Shown in pieces: positions 40,261 to 49,740 of a stretch of 64,000 nucleotides of DNA (its first letter is position 1; each line of letters opens with the position of its first letter). The stretch is taken from NCBI RefSeq assembly GCF_020171985.1, contig NZ_JAIVAL010000002.1, positions 248,001 through 312,000 of the forward strand. Direction: 5' to 3'. The DNA comes from Halobacillus halophilus (lineage in GTDB: Bacteria; Bacillota; Bacilli; Bacillales; Halobacillaceae). The translations under genes and the position numbers were made by a program. The notes below the pieces were generated by a model. It was not told where the DNA came from. It saw nothing but the letters and a program-made list of their open reading frames with translations, and made no database searches.

Positions 40261-43020
40261 GTGACTAATCAGCCAAAAACAAACGATCATACAACTCCCT
40301 TACGCCGGGACATTAATGAACTTGGTAAAATGCTCGGTAATTTACTTGTCCATCACGGCGGAGAAGAGTTATTAAACAAAGTTGAAACCATTCGTCAATT
40401 GACGAAAGATCTTCGAAACAATCATAGTACATCTACTTATAATCAACTGAAAGAAGAAATTCAAAACCTCAAGCCTCCTATGCGATCCCAGGTGATCCGG
40501 GCTTTCTCAATTTATTTCCACCTCGTTAACATAGCTGAACAAAACCACCGTATCCGCAGACGCCGAGAGTATCAACTAAGAGAAGACCACGGAGCTCAGC
40601 CTTTCTCACTAGAAAGCGCCGTACTAAATTTAAAGAATAATAATTTTTCAAAAGACGTGATTCAAAAGGTGCTGGATCATCTCTCTCTTGAACTAATCAT
40701 TACCGCACACCCAACAGAAGCTACCAAAAGAACCGTGCTGGAAATCCAGAAGAGAATCGCTACTATTCTGCAGAAACTGGATAATCCTCTACTTACTAAA
40801 AATGAAAGAGACAGCCTGAGGGATAGTCTTCAAAACGAAGTCAGCGTTCTATGGCAGACGGATGAATTGCGTGATCGTAAACCGACTGTAATGGATGAGG
40901 TGCGAAATGGCCTCTATTACTTTGACGAAACGCTTTTCGATGTGCTTCCAGAAATCCATCAGGAACTGGAATATTGTCTCGAGGAGAACTATCCGGAAGA
41001 AGATTGGGATGTGCCTAACTTCCTTCGTTTCGGTTCCTGGATTGGTGGCGACCGTGACGGAAATCCGAACGTAACCCCTGATATTACGTGGCAGACTTTA
41101 CAAAAACAGCGTAACCTTGTCCTGAACAAGTATGAAGAAGTGCTTGTAGAGCTAATGAAACGTTTCAGTCATTCTTCTGCTCAAGTAACCGTTACAGACG
41201 ACTTAATGGCATCCATAGAGAAAGAAGAACCAATGCTTCCTAAAGGAAAGAAATGGCGTGTGGAAAAAGAAGTTTATCGCCGTAAATTCGCTATCGTCCT
41301 GGAACGTTTGCGCCAGGTCGGTCAATCAGATCTTGGCTATAATTATGCGGATGAGCTGCTTGAGGATCTACATCAAATCCAAACAAGCGCCAAAACTCAT
41401 CAGCCGGCTCGACGCGAATTGAAGAAACTGCGCAAACTGATCCGACAGGTTGAATTGTTCGGCTTCCACTTAGCAACTCTCGATATACGGAACCATAGCG
41501 GTGAGCACGAATCAGCTGTGGACGAGCTGTTGCGCAAAGTAAGTATTGAAGACAACTACAGCGAGCTTTCAGAAGACAAGAAAATTGAGGTTCTGCAAAG
41601 CGTATTGAAGGATCCACGTCCTATTTCATTATTAAACGAAGATTATTCGGACAGTACGCAAGAAATGCTTACCGTCTTCCAAATGATCCGAAATGCACAT
41701 ATCGAGTTCGGGAAGCGTTCCATTGAAGTTTACCTGATCAGTATGACAGAATCCGCAAGTGACCTGTTAGAAGTGCTCGTTCTTGCTAAAGAAGCTGGTA
41801 TTTACCGTCTGCATGCTGACGGAACGGTGGAAAGTAATATTAACGTAGCTCCATTACTTGAAACCGTTGATGACCTTGTAGCTGGACCTGAAATCCTGAA
41901 GACGTTATTTGAGATGGATGTATATGCCAAACATCTTGAGCACCGTAATAACCACCAGGAAATCATGCTGGGTTATTCAGACGGCAGTAAAGATGGCGGT
42001 ACATTAACAGCTAACTGGAGATTATACAAAGCCCAGCAGGAAATTCATACAATGGCCCGCGAGTATAACATCGGCCTGAAGTTCTTCCACGGGCGCGGCG
42101 GTTCATTGGGCCGCGGTGGCGGTCCTCTCAACCGCAGCCTCCTTTCCCAGCCTGAAGAAACACTGGGTGACGGTGTGAAAATTACCGAACAAGGCGAAGT
42201 ATTATCTTCACGTTATTTGATAAAAGATATTGCTTACCGCAGCCTGGAGCAAGGTGCATCCACCTTACTCGAAGGGGCAGCCAACGTTTCCCAGGAATCA
42301 GAACAAGCGCATAATCGTGAAGACGCTTGGGAACAGGCGATGGAAGAAATCGCCGAGATTTCTCTTAAGAAATATCAATCCCTGGTATTCGGAGATAAAG
42401 ACTTCCTGACCTATTTCAATGAAGCAACACCACTAAAAGAAATCAGTGAACTGAACATTGGCTCACGACCAATGAAGCGTAAGGACAGTTCCAAGTTTGA
42501 GAATCTGCGTGCAATCCCTTGGGTATTCGCATGGTCCCAGAACCGTCAGCTGATCCCTGCCTGGTATGCAGCAGGTTCAGGTCTTGCGAGTTATGTTGAA
42601 AATGATAATAACAGACTTGAACAGCTTAAGCAGATGTATATGAACTGGCCGTTCTTCCGCTCCACCATCAACAACTTACAGATGGCTCTTACCAAAGCGG
42701 ATATTCAAACAGCGCAGGAATATACACAGCTGGTTAATGACCAGGAGCTTGGCGAACGAATCTTTAATAACATCGTCGACGAATACGAGCGAACTAAAGA
42801 CATTCTTCTGAAGATCTCAGGTGATGAAGAATTACTCACTCATCAGCCGACGATCAAAGAATCCGTACGTCTGCGTAACCCTTATGTCGATCCGCTGAAT
42901 TTCCTTCAAGTGGAACTGATTAAAGAGCTGCGCGCATCGGAAGATCAAGATGATGACCTGCTCACCGAAGTCCTGCTGACCATCAGTGGTATTGCAGCTG
43001 GTCTGCGTAACACAGGCTGA
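40261..43020 (+). CDS. ppc: Phosphoenolpyruvate carboxylase
   Basis: 919-residue PEP carboxylase that forms oxaloacetate from PEP and bicarbonate, an anaplerotic enzyme. Both active-site signatures are present: LELIITAHPTEATKRT (about residue 150) with the essential His, and LKFFHGRGGSLGRGGGP (about 605-620). The C-terminus RLRNPYVDPLNFLQVELI and terminal NTG are conserved and complete. Translation starts at GTG after AGGAAGGTG. Oxaloacetate can feed 2-oxoglutarate, then glutamate and proline, matching the glutamate dehydrogenase and proHJA genes of this window. Confidence 0.95.
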   Translation: MTNQPKTNDHTTPLRRDINELGKMLGNLLVHHGGEELLNKVETIRQLTKDLRNNHSTSTYNQLKEEIQNLKPPMRSQVIRAFSIYFHLVNIAEQNHRIRRRREYQLREDHGAQPFSLESAVLNLKNNNFSKDVIQKVLDHLSLELIITAHPTEATKRTVLEIQKRIATILQKLDNPLLTKNERDSLRDSLQNEVSVLWQTDELRDRKPTVMDEVRNGLYYFDETLFDVLPEIHQELEYCLEENYPEEDWDVPNFLRFGSWIGGDRDGNPNVTPDITWQTLQKQRNLVLNKYEEVLVELMKRFSHSSAQVTVTDDLMASIEKEEPMLPKGKKWRVEKEVYRRKFAIVLERLRQVGQSDLGYNYADELLEDLHQIQTSAKTHQPARRELKKLRKLIRQVELFGFHLATLDIRNHSGEHESAVDELLRKVSIEDNYSELSEDKKIEVLQSVLKDPRPISLLNEDYSDSTQEMLTVFQMIRNAHIEFGKRSIEVYLISMTESASDLLEVLVLAKEAGIYRLHADGTVESNINVAPLLETVDDLVAGPEILKTLFEMDVYAKHLEHRNNHQEIMLGYSDGSKDGGTLTANWRLYKAQQEIHTMAREYNIGLKFFHGRGGSLGRGGGPLNRSLLSQPEETLGDGVKITEQGEVLSSRYLIKDIAYRSLEQGASTLLEGAANVSQESEQAHNREDAWEQAMEEIAEISLKKYQSLVFGDKDFLTYFNEATPLKEISELNIGSRPMKRKDSSKFENLRAIPWVFAWSQNRQLIPAWYAAGSGLASYVENDNNRLEQLKQMYMNWPFFRSTINNLQMALTKADIQTAQEYTQLVNDQELGERIFNNIVDEYERTKDILLKISGDEELLTHQPTIKESVRLRNPYVDPLNFLQVELIKELRASEDQDDDLLTEVLLTISGIAAGLRNTG

Positions 43021-43044
43021 TTAAAAAAACATTATGCCCGATAG

Positions 43045-43078
43045 AAAGAGCCCACAGCGATAAGCTGTGGGCTCTTTA
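43045..43078 (+). terminator. Rho-independent terminator
   Basis: Stem AAAGAGCCCACAGC / GCTGTGGGCTCTTT between the converging ppc and small-protein genes. Confidence 0.83.
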
Positions 43079-43091
43079 GCATATCTGGACA

Positions 43092-43310
43092 TTAGTTTTT
43101 CTTACCCGTTATATTTTCCATGTGCTGTTTAAACTCTTTTATTTTTTCATCAGGCTGCAAGTTCAATTCTTTTTCCTTACCTTTCCAAGTCCGCTTCGCA
43201 TCCACAGTAACCCCCGCCTGCAATCCTTTGGAATCATTGATTATTCCTTCCCTCTCCCCATCAGGGTGTGGTGAAACCTCAGAGTGAACGTTTTGTGAAT
43301 CCTTCGACAT
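43092..43310 (-). CDS. Small hydrophilic protein, unknown
   Basis: 72-residue protein, rich in Lys, Glu, Asp and Gly, with no cysteine or membrane helix. It has KGLQAGVTVDAKRTWKGKEKELNLQPDEKIKEFKQHME in its centre and a basic end. A strong AGGAGGAAGAG ribosome binding site supports it as a real gene. No family recognised. Divergent from the PLD-like gene. Confidence 0.65.
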   Translation of the reverse strand: MSKDSQNVHSEVSPHPDGEREGIINDSKGLQAGVTVDAKRTWKGKEKELNLQPDEKIKEFKQHMENITGKKN

Positions 43311-43459
43311 GAACTCTTCCTCCTTTTTTATTAACTTGAGTGTACTAGGTTGAATTTATTCTCCTAAAGGGCTATATAAATTCATCTGCACCCTCCAGAC
43401 GGATTGAATAGGACAAAAATGGCTTCACATAAATATGGATTAAGGATAGGAGGAACTCT

Positions 43460-44035
43460 ATGGAAATCCTAATAACCGCCGGATGCTCCATCCTGGCAAG
43501 CTCTTATATTACGTATAGGTGGACAATTAGGCAAAAGAAAGAGACGTATTCCCTTTCATATTTTCTATCCAAAACGAAGCGCTCTCCTTTAAAAGAGATC
43601 ATTGAAACCATTCAAAATGCTGAGAAAACCATTGATGTAGCCATTTTTCTTTTTTCCAACAACAATATAGCTGCTGAGCTGATTCAAGCGGCGAAACGAG
43701 GCGTTAAAGTGCGCGTATTTACTGACAGGGAACAGCTAAAATCGTTCGGAGCTCAGATCAAAAATATTAAGGAACTCACGGACAACGGGGTTGCCGTCCG
43801 TACTAACACCCACGACGGAACGATGCATATTAAAATGCTGATCTCGGATCATATGCATGCTTTAGTGGGCTCTTACAATTTCACTTATAATGCCGAAAGA
43901 AAAAATGATGAAATCCTTCTTCGAGTAGATGATGAAAGGATGGGACAGCAGCTGTGTTCAGTGTTTGAGGATTTATGGCAGGACGGAGTGAACTGGCAGT
44001 TTTATAAAAACCATCCCGAGGAGAAGATTAGTTGA
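43460..44035 (+). CDS. Single-HKD phospholipase D-like protein, membrane-anchored
   Basis: 191-residue protein with a short hydrophobic N-terminal segment (MEILITAGCSILASSYITY), then one PLD domain. TIDVAIFLFSNNNIAAELIQAAKRGVKVRVFTD precedes the HKD motif, HIKMLISDHMHALVGSYNFT. One HKD copy means the active enzyme should be a dimer, as in Nuc endonuclease and mitochondrial PLD6. It may cut nucleic acids or cardiolipin-like phosphodiesters. The N-terminal segment could tether it to the membrane. GATAGGAGGA precedes the ATG. Confidence 0.8.
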   Translation: MEILITAGCSILASSYITYRWTIRQKKETYSLSYFLSKTKRSPLKEIIETIQNAEKTIDVAIFLFSNNNIAAELIQAAKRGVKVRVFTDREQLKSFGAQIKNIKELTDNGVAVRTNTHDGTMHIKMLISDHMHALVGSYNFTYNAERKNDEILLRVDDERMGQQLCSVFEDLWQDGVNWQFYKNHPEEKIS

Positions 44036-44098
44036 ATGGGATTTTCTAATTCTCCAAATTGTTCATTAGAAATATGAAGCATGCACGCAATGAATAGA

Positions 44099-44136
44099 AA
44101 AAGGTGCTTTCCCTTTAACGTGGAAAGCACCTTTTC
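44099..44136. terminator. Bidirectional terminator
   Basis: Stem AAGGTGCTTTCC / GGAAAGCACCTT with A-rich left and T-rich right flanks, between the PLD-like and UPF0182 genes. Confidence 0.85.
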
Positions 44137-44151
44137 TTATGTTATAAATTG

Positions 44152-46884
44152 TTAATCCGTTTCACCTAGCATACTTTCTATTTCACTCATAATCGTGCCC
44201 GCTTCTTCCCAATTTCCATTGGATAACGCGCTTTGATAATCTTCAAATAAAGTTGAAAGCTCCTGAAGTTTTTGTTCGGATTCCAATAAGTCCTGAGTAT
44301 TTTCATTTCCTGCAGGCTGCTCTTCTTCCCCTTCACTCGGCTCAACATCTGGATCGGTACGAGCAAGGAGACTTTCAATCGCCTTGTCAAATGTAGGTTC
44401 CATTACAATCTGATCCCCGTAAGCCAGAATAATCTGCTTCACTTCTGGCAGGGACGTTTCGTTGGAAGATTCAATGTAGATTGGTTCAGCGTATAATACC
44501 GTATCCTGAATCGGTATGACAAGCAGATTTCCTCGAATAACTTCCGAACCGCCCTGAGACCAGAGATTCAATTGCTGAGAAATGTTACTGTCCTGGTTAA
44601 TTCGATTTTCAATTTGCTGCGGACCATAGACATTCTCTTGTTTAGGGAAACGGTAGACAAATGTTTCCCCATAGTTGTCGCCATCGTTCCTTACACCCAT
44701 CCAGGCAATCATATTCTGCCTGTTCCTTGGTGTATAAGGAGTCATGAGTACAAATTCTTCCTCATCACTTTCAGGAAGCTTCATCGTGATGTAATATGGC
44801 TCCATCTCTATATCCTCATCAAAGTACTTTTCAGTAGGAAATTCCCAGTAGTCTTCCCGGTTATAAAATACTTCCAGGTTGGTCATGTGGTACGTACCAT
44901 ACATGGATGCTTGTATTTTAAACAAATCCACCGGGTAACGGAAGTGGGACTGGATATCAGCCGGTATGTCTTCTGTAAAGAGGTCCGGAAACATTTTCTG
45001 ATACGTTTGAAGCAGGGGTTCATCAGAATCAACAGCGTAAAAGTCTACTTCACCCGTGTAAGCGTCAATTGTTACCTTTACAGAGTTCCGGACATAATTT
45101 TCTTCCCCTTTATGCGGCTCTGAGTAAGGATACCGTTCGGCTGTTAAGTATGCATCAATCATCCACGAAAGACTGCCGTCTTCACGAACAAAGATATATG
45201 GATCCTCATCGTAATTTAGAAAAGGAGCGATTTTTTCGACTCTGTCCATAATATTTCGTTCAGCCAGCAGTTGACTGTCCCCTGTCACTTGATCGGAAAC
45301 AAACATCCGAAAGGATCCAGCTTCTAAACTGAAAAGTGCCCGATTAAGCCCTGATAGCGGAATGCCAGTGTCCGCTTCAAAACGTGTGGACTTATTCTCC
45401 TCACCGGATGGATAGTCAAATTCATCCACTCCACTATTTACGATCACATTTTGATAATTTTCTTCACCAAAGTAAATTTGCGGTCGTGAAATATCCATTA
45501 CACCTTGGGAAGGCAGGTTTTTGAGCATATACTCCGGCTGTCCCTGAGCCGTAATTTCATTAACATCACTCATAGCTATACCGTAACCATGTGTATATCT
45601 TAAGTTCTCGTTCACCCACGTTTTAGCCTGAGAAGGCAGATCCTCCGTGTTCAATTCTCTGGCTCCAAGGAATACCTGTTGATATTCTCCATCTACCTGG
45701 TACCTGTCGATGTCGATATCATTAAATTCATAGTAAGTCCTAAATGTTTGAAGCTGGTTATAAATGTCAAGAATTGGTCTAGCATCGTTAATTCGAACAT
45801 TGTTAATGGTCAATTGATTGCTTTCAATCAACGATTGATCAAGTGTTTCATTTCCTGGATGCTGCCGTTCATCAATCGATTCCAGATCATAAGCGGTACG
45901 AGTAAAATTCAAATTGTGTTCAAGATAAGGACTTTCTTTTGAGAACTCATTTGGAGATACTACATAGTTCTGGACGATAAGAGAAGCCCCCTGGCTCAGC
46001 AGGACTATTCCTATATAAGCAATTACAGGAATAAGCATAGCTCTATATTTACCACGCATCAAAGCAATTATCATCCAGACAGCCCCGATAATGGCTGCGC
46101 CTGCTAACGCATAAGAAGCGGGGATATTTACGACATCATCCGTATAACTTAATCCGTGCACCACGCTGGTTTGAAAGATATTGACTTCATTGGTAAGGAG
46201 CGTACCGAATGGAGCTAGTACATGCTCCATAGCTAAAAGCAGCGCAATTACTGCCAGAGTCCCCCCCATATGCAGCTGAGCAAAACGGCTTTTTCGATAC
46301 ATATTAAATGCGGAGTAAAAGCCGATCTCCACAAGAAGCAAGAAAATCCCTAAGCCCATCAGAGTATTTAAGGCAAAATTAATAAAGGGAAGTTCAAACA
46401 TGTAAAAGGATATATCCATGGAGAAGTGAGGATCATTTACTCCAAAAGAAGAATGATTTAAAAACTTCAGCCACAGTTCCCAGCCTACACTTTGAACGAT
46501 ACTGCTTCCAAACAAACCAACCAATGCCGAAACCCCGAGACTGATGAGGCGTCCCCACTTCTTATCCCGGATTACGGATGGCAGTTCATCCCTTTCAAAA
46601 TAACGGATGTATCCTTTTCTGATTAATGAAAGCGTTACATATGTCAGTGCGAAATAAACAATGAATCCTATAATACCAAGTAAGATCTTAGTGCTGAATA
46701 TGGTGGTGTACACCGATTGAAATCCCAATGAATCCATCCAGATGTAATCGGTAATCCAACTTAGGGTAAGCCATAGCAGAAAAGCAAGTACGATCAAAAC
46801 TCCAAAAATTTTCCCTGCTAAGCCGAGGTACTTCTTTTGTTTCTTATTCTGCAGTGGTCGAATGTTATTTGTCTGTTTATCCAA
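44152..46884 (-). CDS. UPF0182 family membrane protein
   Basis: 910-residue protein of the UPF0182 family. The first about 300 residues contain seven or so transmembrane helices (LVIVLAFLLWLTLSWIT onward). A large extracellular-facing region follows with SQGVMDISRPQIYFGE, LSGLNRALFSLEAGSFRMF and ISQQLNLWSQGGSEVIRGNLLVIP, well conserved across the family. The tail is acidic (PDVEPSEGEEEQPAGNENTQD). Function is unknown in any organism I can recall; the family is widespread in Gram-positives and cyanobacteria. The start is TTG with GGAGGAGGAG 7 nt upstream. Single gene. Confidence 0.9.
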   Translation of the reverse strand: MDKQTNNIRPLQNKKQKKYLGLAGKIFGVLIVLAFLLWLTLSWITDYIWMDSLGFQSVYTTIFSTKILLGIIGFIVYFALTYVTLSLIRKGYIRYFERDELPSVIRDKKWGRLISLGVSALVGLFGSSIVQSVGWELWLKFLNHSSFGVNDPHFSMDISFYMFELPFINFALNTLMGLGIFLLLVEIGFYSAFNMYRKSRFAQLHMGGTLAVIALLLAMEHVLAPFGTLLTNEVNIFQTSVVHGLSYTDDVVNIPASYALAGAAIIGAVWMIIALMRGKYRAMLIPVIAYIGIVLLSQGASLIVQNYVVSPNEFSKESPYLEHNLNFTRTAYDLESIDERQHPGNETLDQSLIESNQLTINNVRINDARPILDIYNQLQTFRTYYEFNDIDIDRYQVDGEYQQVFLGARELNTEDLPSQAKTWVNENLRYTHGYGIAMSDVNEITAQGQPEYMLKNLPSQGVMDISRPQIYFGEENYQNVIVNSGVDEFDYPSGEENKSTRFEADTGIPLSGLNRALFSLEAGSFRMFVSDQVTGDSQLLAERNIMDRVEKIAPFLNYDEDPYIFVREDGSLSWMIDAYLTAERYPYSEPHKGEENYVRNSVKVTIDAYTGEVDFYAVDSDEPLLQTYQKMFPDLFTEDIPADIQSHFRYPVDLFKIQASMYGTYHMTNLEVFYNREDYWEFPTEKYFDEDIEMEPYYITMKLPESDEEEFVLMTPYTPRNRQNMIAWMGVRNDGDNYGETFVYRFPKQENVYGPQQIENRINQDSNISQQLNLWSQGGSEVIRGNLLVIPIQDTVLYAEPIYIESSNETSLPEVKQIILAYGDQIVMEPTFDKAIESLLARTDPDVEPSEGEEEQPAGNENTQDLLESEQKLQELSTLFEDYQSALSNGNWEEAGTIMSEIESMLGETD

Positions 46885-47075
46885 CTTTCTCCTCCTCCAA
46901 GTCTATTCGGGACCTACCTCCCCTGTAAAGCAGTGAGCCAAAAGATCCTATAGACTAACTATATTCTATTCTATAGGAATCCGTAAAATTTCAAGTCGTT
47001 CGAAACCTGGCAGGTTATTCCTAACGTTCTAAATAGTTATACGTCTCCCCCGGTCTATAAGTTTCAGTTTTATAA

Positions 47076-47106
47076 AAAAACCAGCCAAATAGATTGGCTG
47101 GTTTTT
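47076..47106 (-). terminator. Terminator of gdh
   Basis: Stem AAACCAGCCAAT / ATTGGCTGGTTT with seven T on the minus strand, 6 bp after the dehydrogenase stop. Confidence 0.9.
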
Positions 47107-47111
47107 CCTGA

Positions 47112-48488
47112 TTAATACAGTTTTCCTTGACGATACATAATCGTAGATAATTTCATGACCGAGTGAATGTAACAGTTCTGTCTAAGCGGGAATGGATCCC
47201 CAAAGAACTGTGGTAGAATTGTGTCCATTGTATATTTCATTTTATCAAATAAACGCTCAAAAACCTGGTCCTCTGTCATAAATTGCGCTTCACGGCCTTG
47301 AATCCATTCATAGTACGAAACGATAACCCCTCCTGCGTTCGCAAGGATATCCGGTACAATTAATACACCTTTGTCAGCAAGATACCGATCAGCATCTTCT
47401 GTAATTGGACCATTTGCTCCTTCTATGATCATAGAAGCCTGAATCCGTTCCATATTATCTTCATGAATCTGATCCTCAAGTGCAGCAAGCAGAAGAACGT
47501 CACAATCCATTTCCAGCAGTTCGTCACGCTCTCTAATGTCTGCTTTTATTTCATGCTCTTCCAACTCTTCTTCCGTTGTTGGCAGATCCCCATCTGACTC
47601 TTCCGTGAACTTGATGAGGGCAGGGATATCAAGCCCGTCATTATTGTGAAGCATAACATTGTGATCACTGACTGCTACAATTTTATTCTGAAGATAATCG
47701 CACTGATAGGCCTCAAGAGCAGCTACAGAGCCGAGGTTTCCAAATCCCTGTATAGCCATACTCAGCTTCTGATCATGATGATTTAAAGCCGTATTAGCGA
47801 AAACATTATCAGTTTCCGATAACCACTTTTTATTTTCATTTAAGAAGTTGTGCATCATATAACGGAATGTGAAGTATACACCCTTACCGGTAGCTTCACG
47901 TCTTCCTAGTGATCCGCCGTTAACTACACTCTTTCCTGTAAAGCTGTTGCGGTAAGGTTCACCAGGATGAATGTTTTTGAATTCTCCCATCATCCAGTCC
48001 ATTTCACGCTCACCGGTTCCTACGTCTGGAGCAGGGATGTCTTTATCAGGACCTAGTATATCATCGAAATACTGTACATACTTCTTACATATCAGATTGA
48101 GTTCTTTAATGTTGTACTCCTGAGGTTTAATAACGACCCCGCCTTTACCTCCGCCAAAAGGAAGCTCATGGAGTGCGTTTTTCAAGGTCATAAGCTTGGC
48201 CAGGTTCGACACTTCTCCTTCATTTACGGATTCGTGGAATCGTACTCCGCCTTTATATGGCCCTACTGTATCACTGTGCTGGACACGGAATGCGGGAATA
48301 CGCACAATGGTGTTGTCATCCAGCGTCACCCTCAAAAAGGATTTATGTATATGATTGGGGGTGGAAAGTAAAGCTACTAGTGATTTAAACGCCTGTTCGC
48401 GTGTCTGCGCCTGAAGATCAGGCAGGAATGATTCATCTTCCATTAAAGCTTTCATTGATTCTTCAATAATGGTCTGTTGTTTTTGCAT
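47112..48488 (-). CDS. gdhA: Glutamate dehydrogenase
   Basis: 458-residue Glu/Leu/Phe/Val dehydrogenase that interconverts glutamate and 2-oxoglutarate plus ammonia. VGPYKGGVRFHESVNEGEV and LPFGGGKGGVVIKPQEY carry the substrate and catalytic lysines; DIPAPDVGTGEREMDWM and the Rossmann motif IQGFGNLGSVAALEAY follow, then LANAGGVIVSYYEW. A stretch with LSETDNVFANTALNHHDQ just before the Rossmann motif appears extra relative to RocG/GudB (about 425 residues). GGAGG precedes the ATG. It supplies glutamate in a halophile or degrades it; direction depends on cofactor, which is not determinable here. Confidence 0.92.
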   Translation of the reverse strand: MQKQQTIIEESMKALMEDESFLPDLQAQTREQAFKSLVALLSTPNHIHKSFLRVTLDDNTIVRIPAFRVQHSDTVGPYKGGVRFHESVNEGEVSNLAKLMTLKNALHELPFGGGKGGVVIKPQEYNIKELNLICKKYVQYFDDILGPDKDIPAPDVGTGEREMDWMMGEFKNIHPGEPYRNSFTGKSVVNGGSLGRREATGKGVYFTFRYMMHNFLNENKKWLSETDNVFANTALNHHDQKLSMAIQGFGNLGSVAALEAYQCDYLQNKIVAVSDHNVMLHNNDGLDIPALIKFTEESDGDLPTTEEELEEHEIKADIRERDELLEMDCDVLLLAALEDQIHEDNMERIQASMIIEGANGPITEDADRYLADKGVLIVPDILANAGGVIVSYYEWIQGREAQFMTEDQVFERLFDKMKYTMDTILPQFFGDPFPLRQNCYIHSVMKLSTIMYRQGKLY

Positions 48489-48758
48489 CTTACTGATCCT
48501 CCATTCTGTACTTTTTGTCCTGCGTCATATTTCCTTGTCTAATGTTTTTCTTTCCCTAATTTAGAAGTATGAAACGTTTTCTTTCCAAGAAATAACTTCC
48601 CATTATGTATAACCTGGCTATTTTTTACTGAAGTTTCACGCCCTTTCACATACCAGAGCCATTCAACTTTAAAACTGAGCCCTACACACACGGAAGTTTT
48701 ATTTTTGTAATTAATTATGAGTGTTATAAACCTTCTGGATTCAGAACCTCTTAAACTC
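48489..48758. other. Intergenic region between gdhA and fabI
   Basis: About 270 bp, AT-rich. A 73-codon minus-strand frame has no ribosome binding site or recognisable family. It presumably holds the gdhA promoter; I see no riboswitch or clear operator. Confidence 0.4.
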
Positions 48759-48759
48759 A

Positions 48760-48796
48760 AAAAAGTCCGATTCTCATTGGAGAATCGGACTTTTTT
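48760..48796 (-). terminator. Terminator of fabI
   Basis: Stem AAAAGTCCGATTCT / AGAATCGGACTTTT, 6-nt loop, T-rich on both strands; 5 bp after the fabI stop. Confidence 0.9.
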
Positions 48797-48801
48797 ACAA
48801 G

Positions 48802-49581
48802 CTATCCAAGTATGTTATAACCTGAATCTACATATACAATTTCACCTGTAACCCCTCTGGAAAGATGGCTCATCATGGCAAGCGTCATATCTCCAACTTC
48901 TTCCTTGGTTACATTTTTGCGAAGCGGGGCAGTCTCTTCAATCTTATGGAGTATTTCGTTAAATGAAGGGACCCCTTTAGCTGCAAGCGTGCGGATCGCT
49001 CCTGCTGAAAGGGCGTTCACACGGATGTTATGCTTTCCTAAATCTGCGGCTAAATATTTTACAGTAGATTCAAGCGATGCTTTTGCCACTCCCATTACAT
49101 TGTAGCCCTCTACTACGCGCTCAGCTCCGAGATAGCTCATGGCTGTTATCGCGCCGCCTTCTTTCATATACGGATGAGCTGCTTTGGCCACGGCAATCAG
49201 GGAATAGGCGCTCGTATCCTGTGCAAAGGCAAAACCGCTTCTTGACGTATTAAGAAAATCACCTTTTAAGTCCTCCGCGTGGGCAAAAGCAATAGAATGT
49301 ACCACACCGTGAATACAATCCACTTTTTCTCCAATCGTCTGAAAAGCTTCCTGGATACTTTCATCATTGTTTACATCACAGGAAACGACCGCTGCCGCTG
49401 CCATATCATTCTCTTCCAGCAGCTTCTTCAGCTTTGAATAAGAACGATCTTTTCTATATGTAAAGATGAGGTTTGCCCCTGCTTTATAAAGGGACTGGGC
49501 GACACCCCAGGCCAAACTGCGGTTATTCGCTACACCCATGATCACTACATTCTTACCTGTCATTTTTAATAAATCTTCCAT
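48802..49581 (-). CDS. fabI: Enoyl-[acyl-carrier-protein] reductase FabI
   Basis: 259-residue SDR-fold enoyl-ACP reductase, last step of each fatty acid elongation cycle. Features are the N-terminal GKNVVIMGVANNRSLAWGVAQ, VHSIAFAHAEDLKGDFLNTSR, and the catalytic pair Tyr-x6-Lys in EGYNVMGVAKASLE. NALSAGAIRTLAAKGV and VYVDSGYNILG are typical. ATG 49581 has GGAGG 6 nt upstream; the longer frame would run into the operator region. It is the target family of triclosan-type inhibitors. Single gene with its own terminator. Confidence 0.94.
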   Translation of the reverse strand: MEDLLKMTGKNVVIMGVANNRSLAWGVAQSLYKAGANLIFTYRKDRSYSKLKKLLEENDMAAAAVVSCDVNNDESIQEAFQTIGEKVDCIHGVVHSIAFAHAEDLKGDFLNTSRSGFAFAQDTSAYSLIAVAKAAHPYMKEGGAITAMSYLGAERVVEGYNVMGVAKASLESTVKYLAADLGKHNIRVNALSAGAIRTLAAKGVPSFNEILHKIEETAPLRKNVTKEEVGDMTLAMMSHLSRGVTGEIVYVDSGYNILG

Positions 49582-49602
49582 AGTAACCTCCATAATAAAG
49601 TG

Positions 49603-49621
49603 ATTAATAACTGATATCATT
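49603..49621. promoter_or_regulatory. FapR-like operator upstream of fabI
   Basis: ATTAATAACTGATATCATT agrees with 14 of 19 positions of the FapR palindrome as I recall it (ATTAGTACCTGATACTAAT). FapR represses fatty-acid and phospholipid synthesis genes until malonyl-CoA accumulates, and fabI is a known member in Bacillus. It lies 22 bp before the chosen start. Confidence 0.4.
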
Positions 49622-49740
49622 ACCATCCTATCATAGTTTATATACCGCTATTATCTTACCAATAATAAAAATAATAGGACAAACCGGTAATGAAAGACAC
49701 AATTGTGATCAGATTGCTCCCTTCTTAAGAGTTGATTACA

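Noticed and set aside
48539-48760. 73-codon minus-strand frame between fabI and gdhA
   Set aside because: No ribosome binding site, odd composition and overlap with the fabI terminator.
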